The notes below the pieces were generated by a model, which saw nothing but the letters and a program-made list of their open reading frames with translations, did not search any database and had not been told where the DNA came from. DNA of 64,000 bases from Candidatus Pedobacter colombiensis (GTDB lineage Bacteria > Bacteroidota > Bacteroidia > Sphingobacteriales > Sphingobacteriaceae), in assembly GCA_029202485.1 (NCBI GenBank), contig CP119313.1:4402001-4466000 (forward strand), written 5' to 3'. Position 1 is the stretch's first letter. Every line of letters starts with the position of its first letter. The position numbers and the translations under genes were made by a program. Positions 9,302 through 18,176 of the stretch are shown here, in pieces.

Positions 9302-10036
9302 ATGATATTAAGAGCTGAGCATCTAATCAAAAAATATAAACAGCGCACAGTTGTTAACGACGTTTCGTTTAGTGTAAGCCAGGGAGAAATTGTTGGTTTG
9401 CTGGGGCCAAACGGAGCAGGAAAAACAACTTCCTTCTACATGATTGTAGGCTTGATCAAGCCTAATGAAGGCACAATTTTTTTAGATGACCAAGACATTA
9501 CCAAAGACCCCATGTACCGCAGGGCGCAAAAGGGAATTGGTTATTTGGCACAGGAGGCTTCAGTATTCAGAAAATTGTCGGTAGAAGATAACATCATGGC
9601 CATTTTAGAAATGACCAACCTGAATAAGGAAGAGCGCCACGAACAACTGGAAGAACTGATTAGTGAGTTTAGTTTACATAAAGTACGTAAAAATAGAGGC
9701 GATCTGCTTTCGGGTGGAGAAAGAAGAAGAACTGAAATAGCAAGGGCACTTGCCGCCAATCCTAACTTTATACTATTGGATGAGCCTTTTGCCGGTGTAG
9801 ATCCGATTGCTGTTGAAGAGATTCAGACAATTGTGGCTAAACTCAAACAAAAAAATATAGGAATATTGATTACCGATCATAATGTTCAGGAAACTTTGTC
9901 CATTACAGACAGAGCCTACCTGCTTTTTGAAGGTAAAATCCTCGAATCGGGCACACCAGAAGTGCTTGCGGCAAATGAGATGGTAAGAAGAGTATATTTG
10001 GGATCAAACTTCGTACTTCGCAAAAAAAACCTATAA
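9302..10036 (+). CDS. lptB: LPS export ABC transporter ATP-binding protein LptB
   Basis: A 244-aa ABC ATPase of LptB length. The Walker A is GPNGAGKTT (35-43), the Q-loop region is IGYLAQEASVFRKLSVEDN (family-typical), the signature is LSGGE (136-140), the Walker B is FILLDEPFAGVDP (D160, E161) and the switch His lies in ITDHNV. LptB powers extraction of LPS from the inner membrane with LptF/LptG, which are not in this window. The recJ-lptB neighbourhood and the YLAQE/FAGVDP motifs separate it from other ABC ATPases. Confidence 0.92.
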   Translation: MILRAEHLIKKYKQRTVVNDVSFSVSQGEIVGLLGPNGAGKTTSFYMIVGLIKPNEGTIFLDDQDITKDPMYRRAQKGIGYLAQEASVFRKLSVEDNIMAILEMTNLNKEERHEQLEELISEFSLHKVRKNRGDLLSGGERRRTEIARALAANPNFILLDEPFAGVDPIAVEEIQTIVAKLKQKNIGILITDHNVQETLSITDRAYLLFEGKILESGTPEVLAANEMVRRVYLGSNFVLRKKNL

Positions 10037-10057
10037 TCCTTATTCAAAATCCTACGT

Positions 10058-11566
10058 ATGGCAATTGTAAATTCAATTTTTACCTGGTACATGAAAAAGC
10101 GAGTTCATCAGATCGAGCTTTTTATGAAATACCCGCATGATGTACAGGAAGAATGGTTTCATAAACTGATATCCAGTGCAGAATACACGGAGTGGGGATT
10201 AAAATATGATTATCAATCTATCCTTAGCCCACAGCAGTTTAAAGAAAGAATACCCATACAAAACTACGATACCTTAAAGCCTTACATAGAACGTATGCTT
10301 AAAGGAGAACAGAACATCCTCTGGCCCTCGGAGATTAAATGGTTTGCCAAATCATCAGGTACAACCAGCGACAGAAGTAAATTTATCCCTGTATCTGCTG
10401 AATCTTTACAGGAATGCCATTTTAAGGGAGGGAAAGATATGCTTTCCATCTTTTGCAACAATAGACCTAACAATCAGATTCTAACCGGGAAAGGCCTGGT
10501 ATTAGGTGGGAGTCATCAAATTAACCAACTAAACGAGGACTCCTTTTATGGTGATCTTTCCGCTGTGCTGATTAAAAATCTGCCGGTATGGGCCGAATAT
10601 TACCGTACGCCAAACATTTCTATTGCCCTGATGGACAATTACGAAGAAAAGATGGAAAAGATGGCAGAGGCAACAATTAAAGAAAATGTAACCAATATTG
10701 CCGGAGTACCTACCTGGACCATCGTACTGGCTAAAAAAGTGCTGGAAATAACGGGGAAGAAACATTTACTTGAAGTATGGCCAAATCTTGAACTCTATAT
10801 ACACGGTGCTGTTAATTTTAAACCTTACAGAGAACAGTTCAAAGAACTGATTCCATGTAACGAGATGTATTATCTGGAAACATATAATGCATCAGAAGGC
10901 TTTTTCGGTATCCAGGATGAAGTCAATTCTGATGAAATGCTTTTGATGCTTGATTACGGGATTTATTACGAATTCCTGCCATTGGAGCATCTTGATAGTG
11001 ACCATCCACGCACACTATCACTTGCTGAAGTGGAGCTGAATAAGAATTATGCCATCATCATTTCTACAAATGGCGGTTTATGGCGCTATATGATCGGTGA
11101 TACCGTACAGTTTACCAACCTTTCCCCCCATCGTATTAAAATTACCGGTCGCACCAAGCATTTCATCAATGCCTTTGGAGAGGAAGTAATTATTGACAAT
11201 GCCGAACAAGCTATCTGTAAGGCTTGCACTGAAACAAATGCCGTTTTTAAAGATTATACGGCTTGTCCGATCTATTTTAAAGGAGAAGAAGTGGGTGGTC
11301 ACGAGTGGATCATAGAATTTGATCAGCAGCCAAATGATTTTGAAAGGTTTGTAGATGTGTTGGACAAAACATTAAGGGAGGTAAATTCTGACTACGATGC
11401 AAAACGGTTTAAAGATCTTGCTTTGCGTAGACCAAAAGTTCACAACGCTCCTTCCAATACATTTTACAATTGGCTAAAATCTAAAGGGAAACTTGGTGGG
11501 CAACATAAAGTACCACGACTGGCCAACGACAGGAAATATGTAGACGAAATCTTATCAGTACTTTAG
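10058..11566 (+). CDS. GH3 auxin-responsive promoter family protein (acyl-adenylating enzyme fold)
   Basis: A 502-aa protein of the GH3 family. The ATP-binding loop KSSGTTSDRSKFIPVS (~105-120), a YNASEGFFG segment (~285), WRYMIGDTVQF (~345) and the C-terminal hinge region ITGRTKHFINAFGEEV are all visible. These fit an ANL-type enzyme that adenylates a carboxylate, as plant GH3 proteins do when conjugating amino acids to hormones. The substrate of the bacterial members is not established. It follows lptB by 21 bp, so it may be read in the same transcript, but nothing ties it to LPS export. Confidence 0.85.
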   Translation: MAIVNSIFTWYMKKRVHQIELFMKYPHDVQEEWFHKLISSAEYTEWGLKYDYQSILSPQQFKERIPIQNYDTLKPYIERMLKGEQNILWPSEIKWFAKSSGTTSDRSKFIPVSAESLQECHFKGGKDMLSIFCNNRPNNQILTGKGLVLGGSHQINQLNEDSFYGDLSAVLIKNLPVWAEYYRTPNISIALMDNYEEKMEKMAEATIKENVTNIAGVPTWTIVLAKKVLEITGKKHLLEVWPNLELYIHGAVNFKPYREQFKELIPCNEMYYLETYNASEGFFGIQDEVNSDEMLLMLDYGIYYEFLPLEHLDSDHPRTLSLAEVELNKNYAIIISTNGGLWRYMIGDTVQFTNLSPHRIKITGRTKHFINAFGEEVIIDNAEQAICKACTETNAVFKDYTACPIYFKGEEVGGHEWIIEFDQQPNDFERFVDVLDKTLREVNSDYDAKRFKDLALRRPKVHNAPSNTFYNWLKSKGKLGGQHKVPRLANDRKYVDEILSVL

Positions 11567-11652
11567 TCAAACTATTTTTTATTGTTTTTATAGCCATTGT
11601 TGTGATTCTGTATTTTTTTAGTTAAATTCAATTAGCTAAATATGAACACCTT

Positions 11653-12081
11653 ATGAAAACAGTAAAACATTTACTCAGTACAAAATCTGTTCAAATCTTC
11701 TCAATAACCGAGCATTCTTCTGTGTTAGACGCCCTGAAGCTAATGATGGAAAAGAACATTAGTGCCCTTCTTGTTATGGAAGAACAGGAATTAAAAGGGA
11801 TTTTCACGGAAAGAGATTATGCACGAAAGATTATCCTGCATGGTAAATCTTCAGCCGAAACCTCTGTACAAGAAGTCATGACTGCAGCCCCCATTACGGT
11901 ATTGCCTTCAGATACCATCGAGTTCTGCATGAGTATCATGACCGATAAACATATCAGACACTTACCTGTGATGGAGAAGGATCAATTACTTGGAATGGTA
12001 TCTATTGGCGACCTGGTAAAATTCATTATTGAAGATCAGAAACAAACCATTTCCCAGTTGGAAAACTACATCACCAGTTAA
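11653..12081 (+). CDS. CBS-domain pair protein
   Basis: A 142-aa protein that is essentially two CBS domains: residues ~10-60 (SVLDALKLMMEKNISALLVMEEQELKGIFTERDYARK) and ~75-130 (TIEFCMSIMTDKHIRHLPVMEKDQLLGMVSIGDLVK). Tandem CBS domains form a Bateman module that binds adenine nucleotides and acts as an energy or redox sensor. No catalytic domain is attached and the partner is unknown. It stands 86 bp after the GH3 gene and ends at a bidirectional terminator. Confidence 0.88.
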   Translation: MKTVKHLLSTKSVQIFSITEHSSVLDALKLMMEKNISALLVMEEQELKGIFTERDYARKIILHGKSSAETSVQEVMTAAPITVLPSDTIEFCMSIMTDKHIRHLPVMEKDQLLGMVSIGDLVKFIIEDQKQTISQLENYITS

Positions 12082-12106
12082 ATATTTCTTACCAATATAA
12101 TTAAAC

Positions 12107-12143
12107 GAAAAAGGTCTGATCAGCGAGCTGATCAGACCTTTTA
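12107..12143. terminator. Bidirectional terminator between CBS and M13 genes
   Basis: A perfect 15-bp stem AAAAGGTCTGATCAG (12109-12123) with loop CGAG and its complement (12128-12142). A-rich and T-rich flanks allow it to serve both convergent genes. Confidence 0.9.
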
Positions 12144-12160
12144 ATAGGATATTAAATCCC

Positions 12161-14206
12161 TTACCAGATTTTCACTCTTTTATCCGGAGCAAGGTATAAT
12201 GAATCTGAAGGTTTCACATTAAATGCGCTATAAAATTCAGGAATATTCCTTACCACACCGTTCACTCTAAATTTAGCAGGAGAATGTGGATCGGTACCTA
12301 CCTGAGTTCTCAAATTTTCCTCAGTTGATTTATTTAACCAGGCTTGTCCCCAACCAATAAATACTCTTTGTATACCAGTAAAACCATCCATAACCGGTGC
12401 AAGCTTACCATTTAAACTAGCTTCATAAGCTTTTAAGGCAATGCTCAAACCACCAAGGTCACCAATGTTTTCTCCCAATGTAAAGCTTCCGTTCACACTT
12501 AAATCAGGAAAAACTTTAAAACTATTGTACTGCGCAACCAGTGCATTTGTTCTTTTCTTAAACTCTTCAGTATCTTTCTTTGTCCACCAATTACGCATTA
12601 CACCATTACCGTCAAAAGTACTACCCTGATCATCAAAGCCATGACCAATCTCATGTCCGATTACCGCACCAATACCACCATAATTTACAGCGTCATCAGC
12701 ATTCATATCAAAGAATGGAGGTTGTAAAATTGCAGCTGGGAACACAATTTCATTCATTGGCGGGTTGTAATAAGCATTTACCGTCTGTGGAGTCATTCCC
12801 CACTCAGAGCGGTCAACCGGTTTACCCAATTTATTGATGGTTCTATTGTATTCAAATTCTGTAGAACGCATTTCATTTCCATAAAGATCACCCCTAATCA
12901 CTTTCAAAGTGCTATAATCTCTCCATTTATCAGGGTAGCCAATTTTAGGCGTAAACTTGCTAATCTTTACCAGGGCTTCCTTTTTAGTCTCTGGGCTCAT
13001 CCAGTCAAGCGCTTTAATGCTGGCCTCATAAGCTTTCAAAAGGTTACCTACCAATTTCAACATACGTTCTTTAGCTATTGGAGGAAAGTGCTTCTCAACA
13101 TATAATTTACCCACCATTTCACCAAGATTATCATTTACCACTTCTACTGCTCTACGCCATTGAGGTTTCATCTCTTTAACGCCTCTCAACGTTTTACTAT
13201 AAAAGTTAAAATTTTCCTGATCCAGTACTGTATTTAATGAAGTTGCAGCGCCATGAATCACGCCCCATTTCAAATAATTTTTCCAGGTTTCAATTGGGGT
13301 ATTTTTCAAAATTGGAGTCAGGTCTTTTGTATAAGCTACCTGAGTAACCACCAGACTATCCACACCTTTAATACCACCATCAGCAAGCAGCACATTCCAA
13401 TCAAAATCAGGAAGTAGCTTATTCAGATCTTTAACTGCATACTTATTATACAAAGCTGCCATATTTCTGGTATCTTCTTTTTTCATGTGCTTTGAAGCGA
13501 GTAAAGTTTCCAAAGCCATGATTTCCTTTGCCTTCGCTGCAGCATCAGGGATTCCTGCTATCTTCAACATATTTTCCACATGCAAAACATACTTATCGCG
13601 GAGCTCTTTTGATTTCGCATCTGTAAGCAAATAGTAATCGCGATCAGGTAAGCCTAAACCTCCCTGCCAGCTATATAGCATATATTTTTTAGGATCTTTA
13701 AAATCTTCCATCACCCCAAGGCCAAAAGGAATTTTAAAGCCTAACTTATTGGCATAAGCAAAATAAGCAGCAAGATCTTTATTCGAAGTTAGTGCATCAA
13801 TTTTCTTAAACTCGGCAGCCAAAGGTGCTAAACCTATAGAATCGCGAAGCTTCATATTCATATAGGAATCGTAAAAATCCCCAATCTTCTGTTCTTCCGA
13901 ACCCTCTGGCGCTTTAGCTTTTGCAGCAGTTTCAATAATAGCTTTCACATCATCCTGCGTTTTATCAGCTAAAATGGACATTGCACCATAAGATGACTTA
14001 TCCGCAGGAATTTTGGTGTTTTTCATCCAGGTTCCATTTACATATTCTGTAAAATTATTTCCTGGAACCACTGTGGTATCCATATTTTTAAGGATAATCC
14101 CTGAATGAAGTTCGCCCGTTTTAACACCGGAATTGCTACATGCAGCAAGGAATAAGATAGTCCCTGCGAGCGCCGGAATACCTATTGATCTGTTTAATTT
14201 TACCAT
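12161..14206 (-). CDS. M13-family (neprilysin/PepO-like) zinc metallopeptidase, lipoprotein
   Basis: A 681-aa lipoprotein: signal peptide with lipobox LAAC (Cys at ~23) followed by SNSG. The N-terminal M13 domain covers ~40-430 and the catalytic domain the rest. The zinc site is HEIGH (H518, E519, H522) with the third ligand in ENIGDLGG (E579), about 60 residues later as expected. NAYYNPPMNEIVFPAAIL is the M13 substrate-binding stretch. It probably cleaves peptides at the cell envelope. A TAnnTTTG box lies 21 bp upstream of the ATG. Confidence 0.95.
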   Translation of the reverse strand: MVKLNRSIGIPALAGTILFLAACSNSGVKTGELHSGIILKNMDTTVVPGNNFTEYVNGTWMKNTKIPADKSSYGAMSILADKTQDDVKAIIETAAKAKAPEGSEEQKIGDFYDSYMNMKLRDSIGLAPLAAEFKKIDALTSNKDLAAYFAYANKLGFKIPFGLGVMEDFKDPKKYMLYSWQGGLGLPDRDYYLLTDAKSKELRDKYVLHVENMLKIAGIPDAAAKAKEIMALETLLASKHMKKEDTRNMAALYNKYAVKDLNKLLPDFDWNVLLADGGIKGVDSLVVTQVAYTKDLTPILKNTPIETWKNYLKWGVIHGAATSLNTVLDQENFNFYSKTLRGVKEMKPQWRRAVEVVNDNLGEMVGKLYVEKHFPPIAKERMLKLVGNLLKAYEASIKALDWMSPETKKEALVKISKFTPKIGYPDKWRDYSTLKVIRGDLYGNEMRSTEFEYNRTINKLGKPVDRSEWGMTPQTVNAYYNPPMNEIVFPAAILQPPFFDMNADDAVNYGGIGAVIGHEIGHGFDDQGSTFDGNGVMRNWWTKKDTEEFKKRTNALVAQYNSFKVFPDLSVNGSFTLGENIGDLGGLSIALKAYEASLNGKLAPVMDGFTGIQRVFIGWGQAWLNKSTEENLRTQVGTDPHSPAKFRVNGVVRNIPEFYSAFNVKPSDSLYLAPDKRVKIW

Positions 14207-14226
14207 AAGTTATGAGTTAGTATATT

Positions 14227-14234
14227 CAAACTTA
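14227..14234 (-). promoter_or_regulatory. Putative -7 box of M13 peptidase gene
   Basis: TAAGTTTG on the minus strand is a perfect TAnnTTTG, located 21 bp upstream of the ATG at 14206. No convincing TTG -33 element was found at standard spacing. Confidence 0.4.
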
Positions 14235-14251
14235 GTAAAAATTTAAACCTG

Positions 14252-14713
14252 TTAATGTTTAACTGCCAGATAAATATCAACTTCTGCATTTTCCGGGTTT
14301 TGAGTGCGCTCGCCGTATACCTCAAAATCAGCAGTATACGCTCTTGGAATTTTGGCATTCCATATTTCCAACCAGGCATCAAATACTGCACCTTGTAGCA
14401 AATTACCTTTAGCAGTACATTTCATATAAGGTCCTTCTTCAATCAACAGACCTGAAAAGCCCTCAGGTATCTGGTCCAGGTTCTCTACCCTATAACCAAT
14501 TAATGTAGTATAAGGCTGGGTATAGTCCCCCTCATAGGCAGTATAAACGCTATAAATATCGTCGCCTATTCTACCCGGTATCTGCGCTGCAATATTACTG
14601 GCCCAAAACCTTGCCCACAGTTCGGGGATATCTTTTGCCGCATGTCCTTCAGCATTGCTGGTTCGTACTGTAATTCCTATAACAGGAAATGATCTTAGTG
14701 TTTACTTTTCCAT
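14252..14713 (-). pseudogene. GyrI-like effector-binding domain protein, interrupted by a stop at codon 4
   Basis: Reading leftward from the ATG at 14713 gives M-E-K-stop, then 149 further open codons in the same frame to a TAA at 14252. The downstream translation (TLRSFPVIGITVRT..., DIPELWARFW, FEVYGERTQNPENAEVDIYLAVK) looks like a complete small-molecule-binding GyrI/AraC-effector domain whose relatives begin MEK-x-TL. The stop (TAA, 14702-14704) would be AAA (Lys) after one base change. No ATG or plausible GTG/TTG start exists downstream until about residue 90. It is therefore a recent nonsense pseudogene, a sequencing error, or a gene with an unusual start. The -7 box upstream still looks intact. 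Confidence 0.75.
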
Positions 14714-14731
14714 TCTTGATGATTTATTGGA

Positions 14732-14739
14732 CAAAAATA
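14732..14739 (-). promoter_or_regulatory. Putative -7 box of the GyrI-like gene
   Basis: TATTTTTG on the minus strand matches TAnnTTTG, about 18 bp upstream of the ATG at 14713, and lies between the small lipoprotein stop and the broken gene. Confidence 0.35.
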
Positions 14740-14762
14740 GATGGAGTAGTGACAACCCTATG

Positions 14763-14939
14763 TCAGCGTAAAACTGTTGTATCGTTTTTTGAAGTATCTA
14801 TTCGAAGCGTATCTTTCTTTTCAGTAGCAGCCATTTCATCGGCACTTTCGGCCTTTGGGGCTCTTAACCGTATTCTTTCAGTATTATCACAAGCGCTGAG
14901 GCTCAAAGCCATAGCTACTATAAAGATGAAACGTTTCAT
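14763..14939 (-). CDS. Small lipoprotein of unknown function
   Basis: A 58-aa product. The start MKRFIFIVAMALSLSAC at 14939 gives a textbook lipoprotein signal with lipobox LSAC (Cys17); a start four codons upstream is less likely. The mature part (~41 aa) is charged and Thr/Asp/Lys-rich (DNTERIRLRAP...KKDTLRIDTSKNDTTVLR) with no recognisable domain. A TAnnTTTG box (14962-14969) lies 23 bp upstream. It was chosen over the overlapping plus-strand frame because only this one has a signal peptide. Confidence 0.65.
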   Translation of the reverse strand: MKRFIFIVAMALSLSACDNTERIRLRAPKAESADEMAATEKKDTLRIDTSKNDTTVLR

Positions 14940-14961
14940 AAAGATTCTCAAAATTCGTTTT

Positions 14962-14969
14962 CAAAATTA
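14962..14969 (-). promoter_or_regulatory. Putative -7 box of small lipoprotein gene
   Basis: TAATTTTG on the minus strand is a perfect TAnnTTTG, 23 bp upstream of the ATG at 14939. Confidence 0.4.
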
Positions 14970-15136
14970 GATAAAAAATATTCACAATATTGAAACACAA
15001 ATCGAATATTACCCTTATTATCATTTAATTACATCCGGATTACAGTTGACTATAAAACCACAAAGGTTAGTTCTTATCAATTTCTTAACCATGACTTAAC
15101 ATTACAGCTTTAATTTTATTGTAATCACCAAAACAT

Positions 15137-16255
15137 ATGGTTATGATCAGCACTAAAACCTTGTATAGCCCTGTTTTAAAAACAGAACAGATTGATGACG
15201 CTCATAAATTCCAGTCTTTACCGCAGCCATCAGGCAGTTATCCCTATCGGTTAAGTGTTCCTGGGAATAAGGAAAAGATGACTTTTCACATGGTTGGTGA
15301 TACCGGCGGACTAACCGAGCTCTGCTTTCAACAGCAGGTCATCACGCAAATGACAGCCCAATGTTTAAATGCTACAAAAGCAGACCAGCCTTCTTTTTTA
15401 TATCATTTGGGTGACATTGTATATCACTATGGTGAAGCGGAGCAATATGAAACCCAATTTTTATCTCCTTTTGAAAGTTATCCCAAACCAATTTATGCCA
15501 TTGCCGGAAACCATGATAGCGATATAAATCCAGACAGCGATACGCATTACGACAGTCTTGAAGCCTTTTACACGACCTTTTGCAATACATGTCCGAAAAC
15601 AATTTATTTTGGCCAAAACACCCAGCGCAAAAGCCAGATACAGCCCAATGTTTACTGGACAATGGAAGCGCCACTTGCTACGATTATAGGCCTGTACACC
15701 AATGTCCCTAAATACGGGTGCATCAAAAAAGATCAACGCAGCTGGTTTATCAAAGAGCTACAAAATGCAGCAAAACAAAATGCTGAAAAAGCCATTATTG
15801 TATGCCTGCATCACGCCCCATATTCTGCGGATTACAACCATGGCTCCAGCCTGAACATGATCGAATTTCTGGAATCGGCGTTTGAAGAAGCCGGAGTAAA
15901 ACCAGATGTTGTTTTTAGTGGACATGTACATAATTATCAAAGATTTAGCAAACAATACAGCGATGGCAAGACCATACCTTTTATCGTTGCAGGAGCTGGA
16001 GGTTTTGAGGAATTACATACTTTAGCCGATCCATTGGATCCGGCGTATATCACACAAAGTCCGAATCTTGATGATATTCTCCTGGAAAGTTATTGTGATA
16101 ACCAGCATGGTTTCTTAAAAATTGTAATCGAGAAAAGCCCTTTCAGCTTCACAATCAAGGGAGCCTACTATACCGTTTCGCAGCAAAAGCTTATTGCAGA
16201 AACGCAGGAACCGGCTTTATTTGACAGCTTTACAATTGATCTGACTGGAAGGTAA
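15137..16255 (+). CDS. Calcineurin-like metallophosphoesterase
   Basis: A 372-aa protein with the full dimetal phosphoesterase motif set: GDTGG (~54-58), GDIVYHYGE (~92), GNHD (~122-125), CLHHAPYS (~224) and SGHVHNYQRF (~259). This resembles purple-acid-phosphatase-type enzymes. There is no signal peptide, so it should act in the cytoplasm unless exported otherwise. The substrate cannot be assigned. A second ATG two codons in (15143) is an equally possible start. The gene stands alone, 70 bp before the sigma factor gene. Confidence 0.82.
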   Translation: MVMISTKTLYSPVLKTEQIDDAHKFQSLPQPSGSYPYRLSVPGNKEKMTFHMVGDTGGLTELCFQQQVITQMTAQCLNATKADQPSFLYHLGDIVYHYGEAEQYETQFLSPFESYPKPIYAIAGNHDSDINPDSDTHYDSLEAFYTTFCNTCPKTIYFGQNTQRKSQIQPNVYWTMEAPLATIIGLYTNVPKYGCIKKDQRSWFIKELQNAAKQNAEKAIIVCLHHAPYSADYNHGSSLNMIEFLESAFEEAGVKPDVVFSGHVHNYQRFSKQYSDGKTIPFIVAGAGGFEELHTLADPLDPAYITQSPNLDDILLESYCDNQHGFLKIVIEKSPFSFTIKGAYYTVSQQKLIAETQEPALFDSFTIDLTGR

Positions 16256-16325
16256 AACCGAACCCTATTGCGCCTTATTTTTTTGTACAAAAAATTTTAT
16301 TTAACATTGAGCGCAATAGATTTCG

Positions 16326-16934
16326 ATGCTTACAGACCAATCAGATATTACTGAAAACGATGCGCTACTGATTAAACTCAGAAATGGCGATGAGCTGGCA
16401 TTTGCACAAATTTATAACCAGTATAGAAGCAAAATGTACATCTATGCCTATAACCTGTGTAAATCCGATGAAACTGCAGAAGAGATTGTTCAGGAAGTTT
16501 TTATCAGACTATGGCAGAAAAAAGAACAGATCAATACCGATTTAAACTTTAGTGCATACCTCAAGAAAATCACTTTAAACCACGTCCTCAATCACCTTAA
16601 AAAAGTAGCACGCGAAAAAAGCTTGCAGGATGAAGTATTCCATTACATAGAAACCATCCGTAATACGACAGAAGATAACCTACTGGAAAAGGAGCTGTTA
16701 AAAACTTACGATGAAGCTATAGCAAATTTGCCTCCTCAAAAAAAGATCATCTACCAGATGAGCCGTAACGAAGAAATGAGCCACGATCAGATCGCTGAAA
16801 AATTAAACATTTCAAAAAACACAGTAAAAAACCATATGGTAGAAGCTACAAAATTTATCCGTAGTTACGTCAGTAAACATGGAAGTATGGTTTGTTTTAT
16901 CATTGCTTCCTCAAATTATTTTCATCCCCACTAG
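16326..16934 (+). CDS. ECF RNA polymerase sigma factor (FecI-like, Bacteroidota type)
   Basis: A 202-aa ECF sigma factor. Region 2 is at ~25-90 (FAQIYNQYRSKMYIYAYNLCKSDETAEEIVQEVFIRLWQKKE) and region 4 at ~125-185 (LPPQKKIIYQMSRNEEMSHDQIAEKLNISKNTVKNHM), a helix-turn-helix that reads the -35 element. The FecR-like anti-sigma gene follows by 69 bp, and a TonB receptor with an STN signalling domain follows that. The three form a transcriptional trans-envelope signalling cascade in which receptor occupancy releases this sigma factor. Confidence 0.93.
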   Translation: MLTDQSDITENDALLIKLRNGDELAFAQIYNQYRSKMYIYAYNLCKSDETAEEIVQEVFIRLWQKKEQINTDLNFSAYLKKITLNHVLNHLKKVAREKSLQDEVFHYIETIRNTTEDNLLEKELLKTYDEAIANLPPQKKIIYQMSRNEEMSHDQIAEKLNISKNTVKNHMVEATKFIRSYVSKHGSMVCFIIASSNYFHPH

Positions 16935-17003
16935 TCCCCCTCCCTTTTTCAATTGTATTGTAATAAACGGGCATCGTAAAAGAGCCCTGCTAATTATCAA
17001 ACA

Positions 17004-17993
17004 GTGGAAGAAAAAGAGCAATTTAAACACTTGTATAACCTATACCTGAACAATCAGTGTAGCGCCGCAGAACTTAAACAATTCTTTGAATTGCTAAATA
17101 AAAGCAATACTGATTTGGAACTCTTGACCTTAATGTCTAACACCTGGGATCAAACCAATGCTTTGCCAGAAGAAGGCTTAATTCCTCCATTCCTGAAATC
17201 AGAGCCTAAACAAATAAAACTTACACTTCCACAGAAATCCTACTTTAGTTTACAAAAATGGATTGGTGTTGCAGCATTGCTTATACTACTTACTGGCACA
17301 TATTTTTATCGGTCGGCCATTACCAATATATTTAACTCTGGCCCCCAATATCAACTTGTAGCAGCTGCAAGTGAACGTAAACAACTACAACTTGCTGATG
17401 GGACCAAAGTATGGCTTAGTCCGAACAGTAAATTAAGCTATCCTGATAAATTTGAGGGCCCCGAAAGATCGATATCACTTGATGGAGAAGCCTTTTTCGA
17501 AGTAACTCATGATGCCAGGCATCCATTTATCATTAAAAGTGGGGCAGTAAGCACTACAGTACTTGGCACTAGCTTTAATGTTACTGCATATACACAACAG
17601 CACACCATAGCTATAACACTGGTTACCGGGAGAGTTGCCGTAGCCTTAAATGCCAACAATCATACCCAACGAGATACAATAACAGCCAATCAACGGATTA
17701 CGGTTGATAAAACGACATCCAAAATTACAAAGATCAACTATCCTGATGCAGCATCTTTCCTAAGCAAGCGATTAGGCTTGTATGAATACAAGGGCACAAC
17801 CCTTGAAGCAGTTAGCCAGGATTTAGAAAACCAGTATAACATTAAAATTCAGCTTGATCAGGAACTGTCTTCAAAAGCATTTTATGGCAACCTGAATATG
17901 TCTGATCCACTAAATGAAACCTTAAATAAATTATGTACAGTAATGGAAACTAAATGGAAGAAAGATGGAGGGCACTATGCGATCATAAAATAA
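17004..17993 (+). CDS. FecR-family anti-sigma factor (FecR plus DUF4974)
   Basis: A 329-aa inner-membrane protein starting at GTG 17004. The cytoplasmic N-terminus (~1-80) would hold the sigma factor. One TM helix spans ~89-107 (WIGVAALLILLTGTYFY). The periplasmic FecR domain (~125-230) contains LADGTKVWLSPNSKLSYP and VLGTSFNVTAY, and a DUF4974 domain closes the protein (~255-329, LEAVSQDLENQYNIKIQLD). It relays the receptor signal across the inner membrane. Confidence 0.92.
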   Translation: MEEKEQFKHLYNLYLNNQCSAAELKQFFELLNKSNTDLELLTLMSNTWDQTNALPEEGLIPPFLKSEPKQIKLTLPQKSYFSLQKWIGVAALLILLTGTYFYRSAITNIFNSGPQYQLVAAASERKQLQLADGTKVWLSPNSKLSYPDKFEGPERSISLDGEAFFEVTHDARHPFIIKSGAVSTTVLGTSFNVTAYTQQHTIAITLVTGRVAVALNANNHTQRDTITANQRITVDKTTSKITKINYPDAASFLSKRLGLYEYKGTTLEAVSQDLENQYNIKIQLDQELSSKAFYGNLNMSDPLNETLNKLCTVMETKWKKDGGHYAIIK

Positions 17994-18104
17994 ATGCCTG
18001 ATCGTGAATTACACAACCAGGCAAGTATCTAAATCAATTTGAAATGCCCAAGCCTTGAGAACTAAGGGGCAATTAAATCAATATCTAATTATAAAGTTAT
18101 GAAT

Positions 18105-18148
18105 CCTTCGCGAATTTATAATCCAAAATCGAAATAATTTAGCGAAGG
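18105..18148 (+). repeat. Inverted repeat in the fecR-receptor intergenic region
   Basis: CCTTCGC (18105-18111) pairs with GCGAAGG (18142-18148) around an AT-rich 30-nt loop, 29 bp before the receptor ATG. It could be an mRNA stem-loop separating anti-sigma and receptor expression or a protein site; nothing more can be said. Confidence 0.4.
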
Positions 18149-18176
18149 CCATAACCTTAACACACATCAAATCTAT

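Noticed and set aside
14689..14970. Plus-strand frame of 93 codons opposite the small lipoprotein
   Set aside because: The minus-strand frame has a perfect lipobox signal peptide and a TAnnTTTG box; the plus-strand frame is its shadow.
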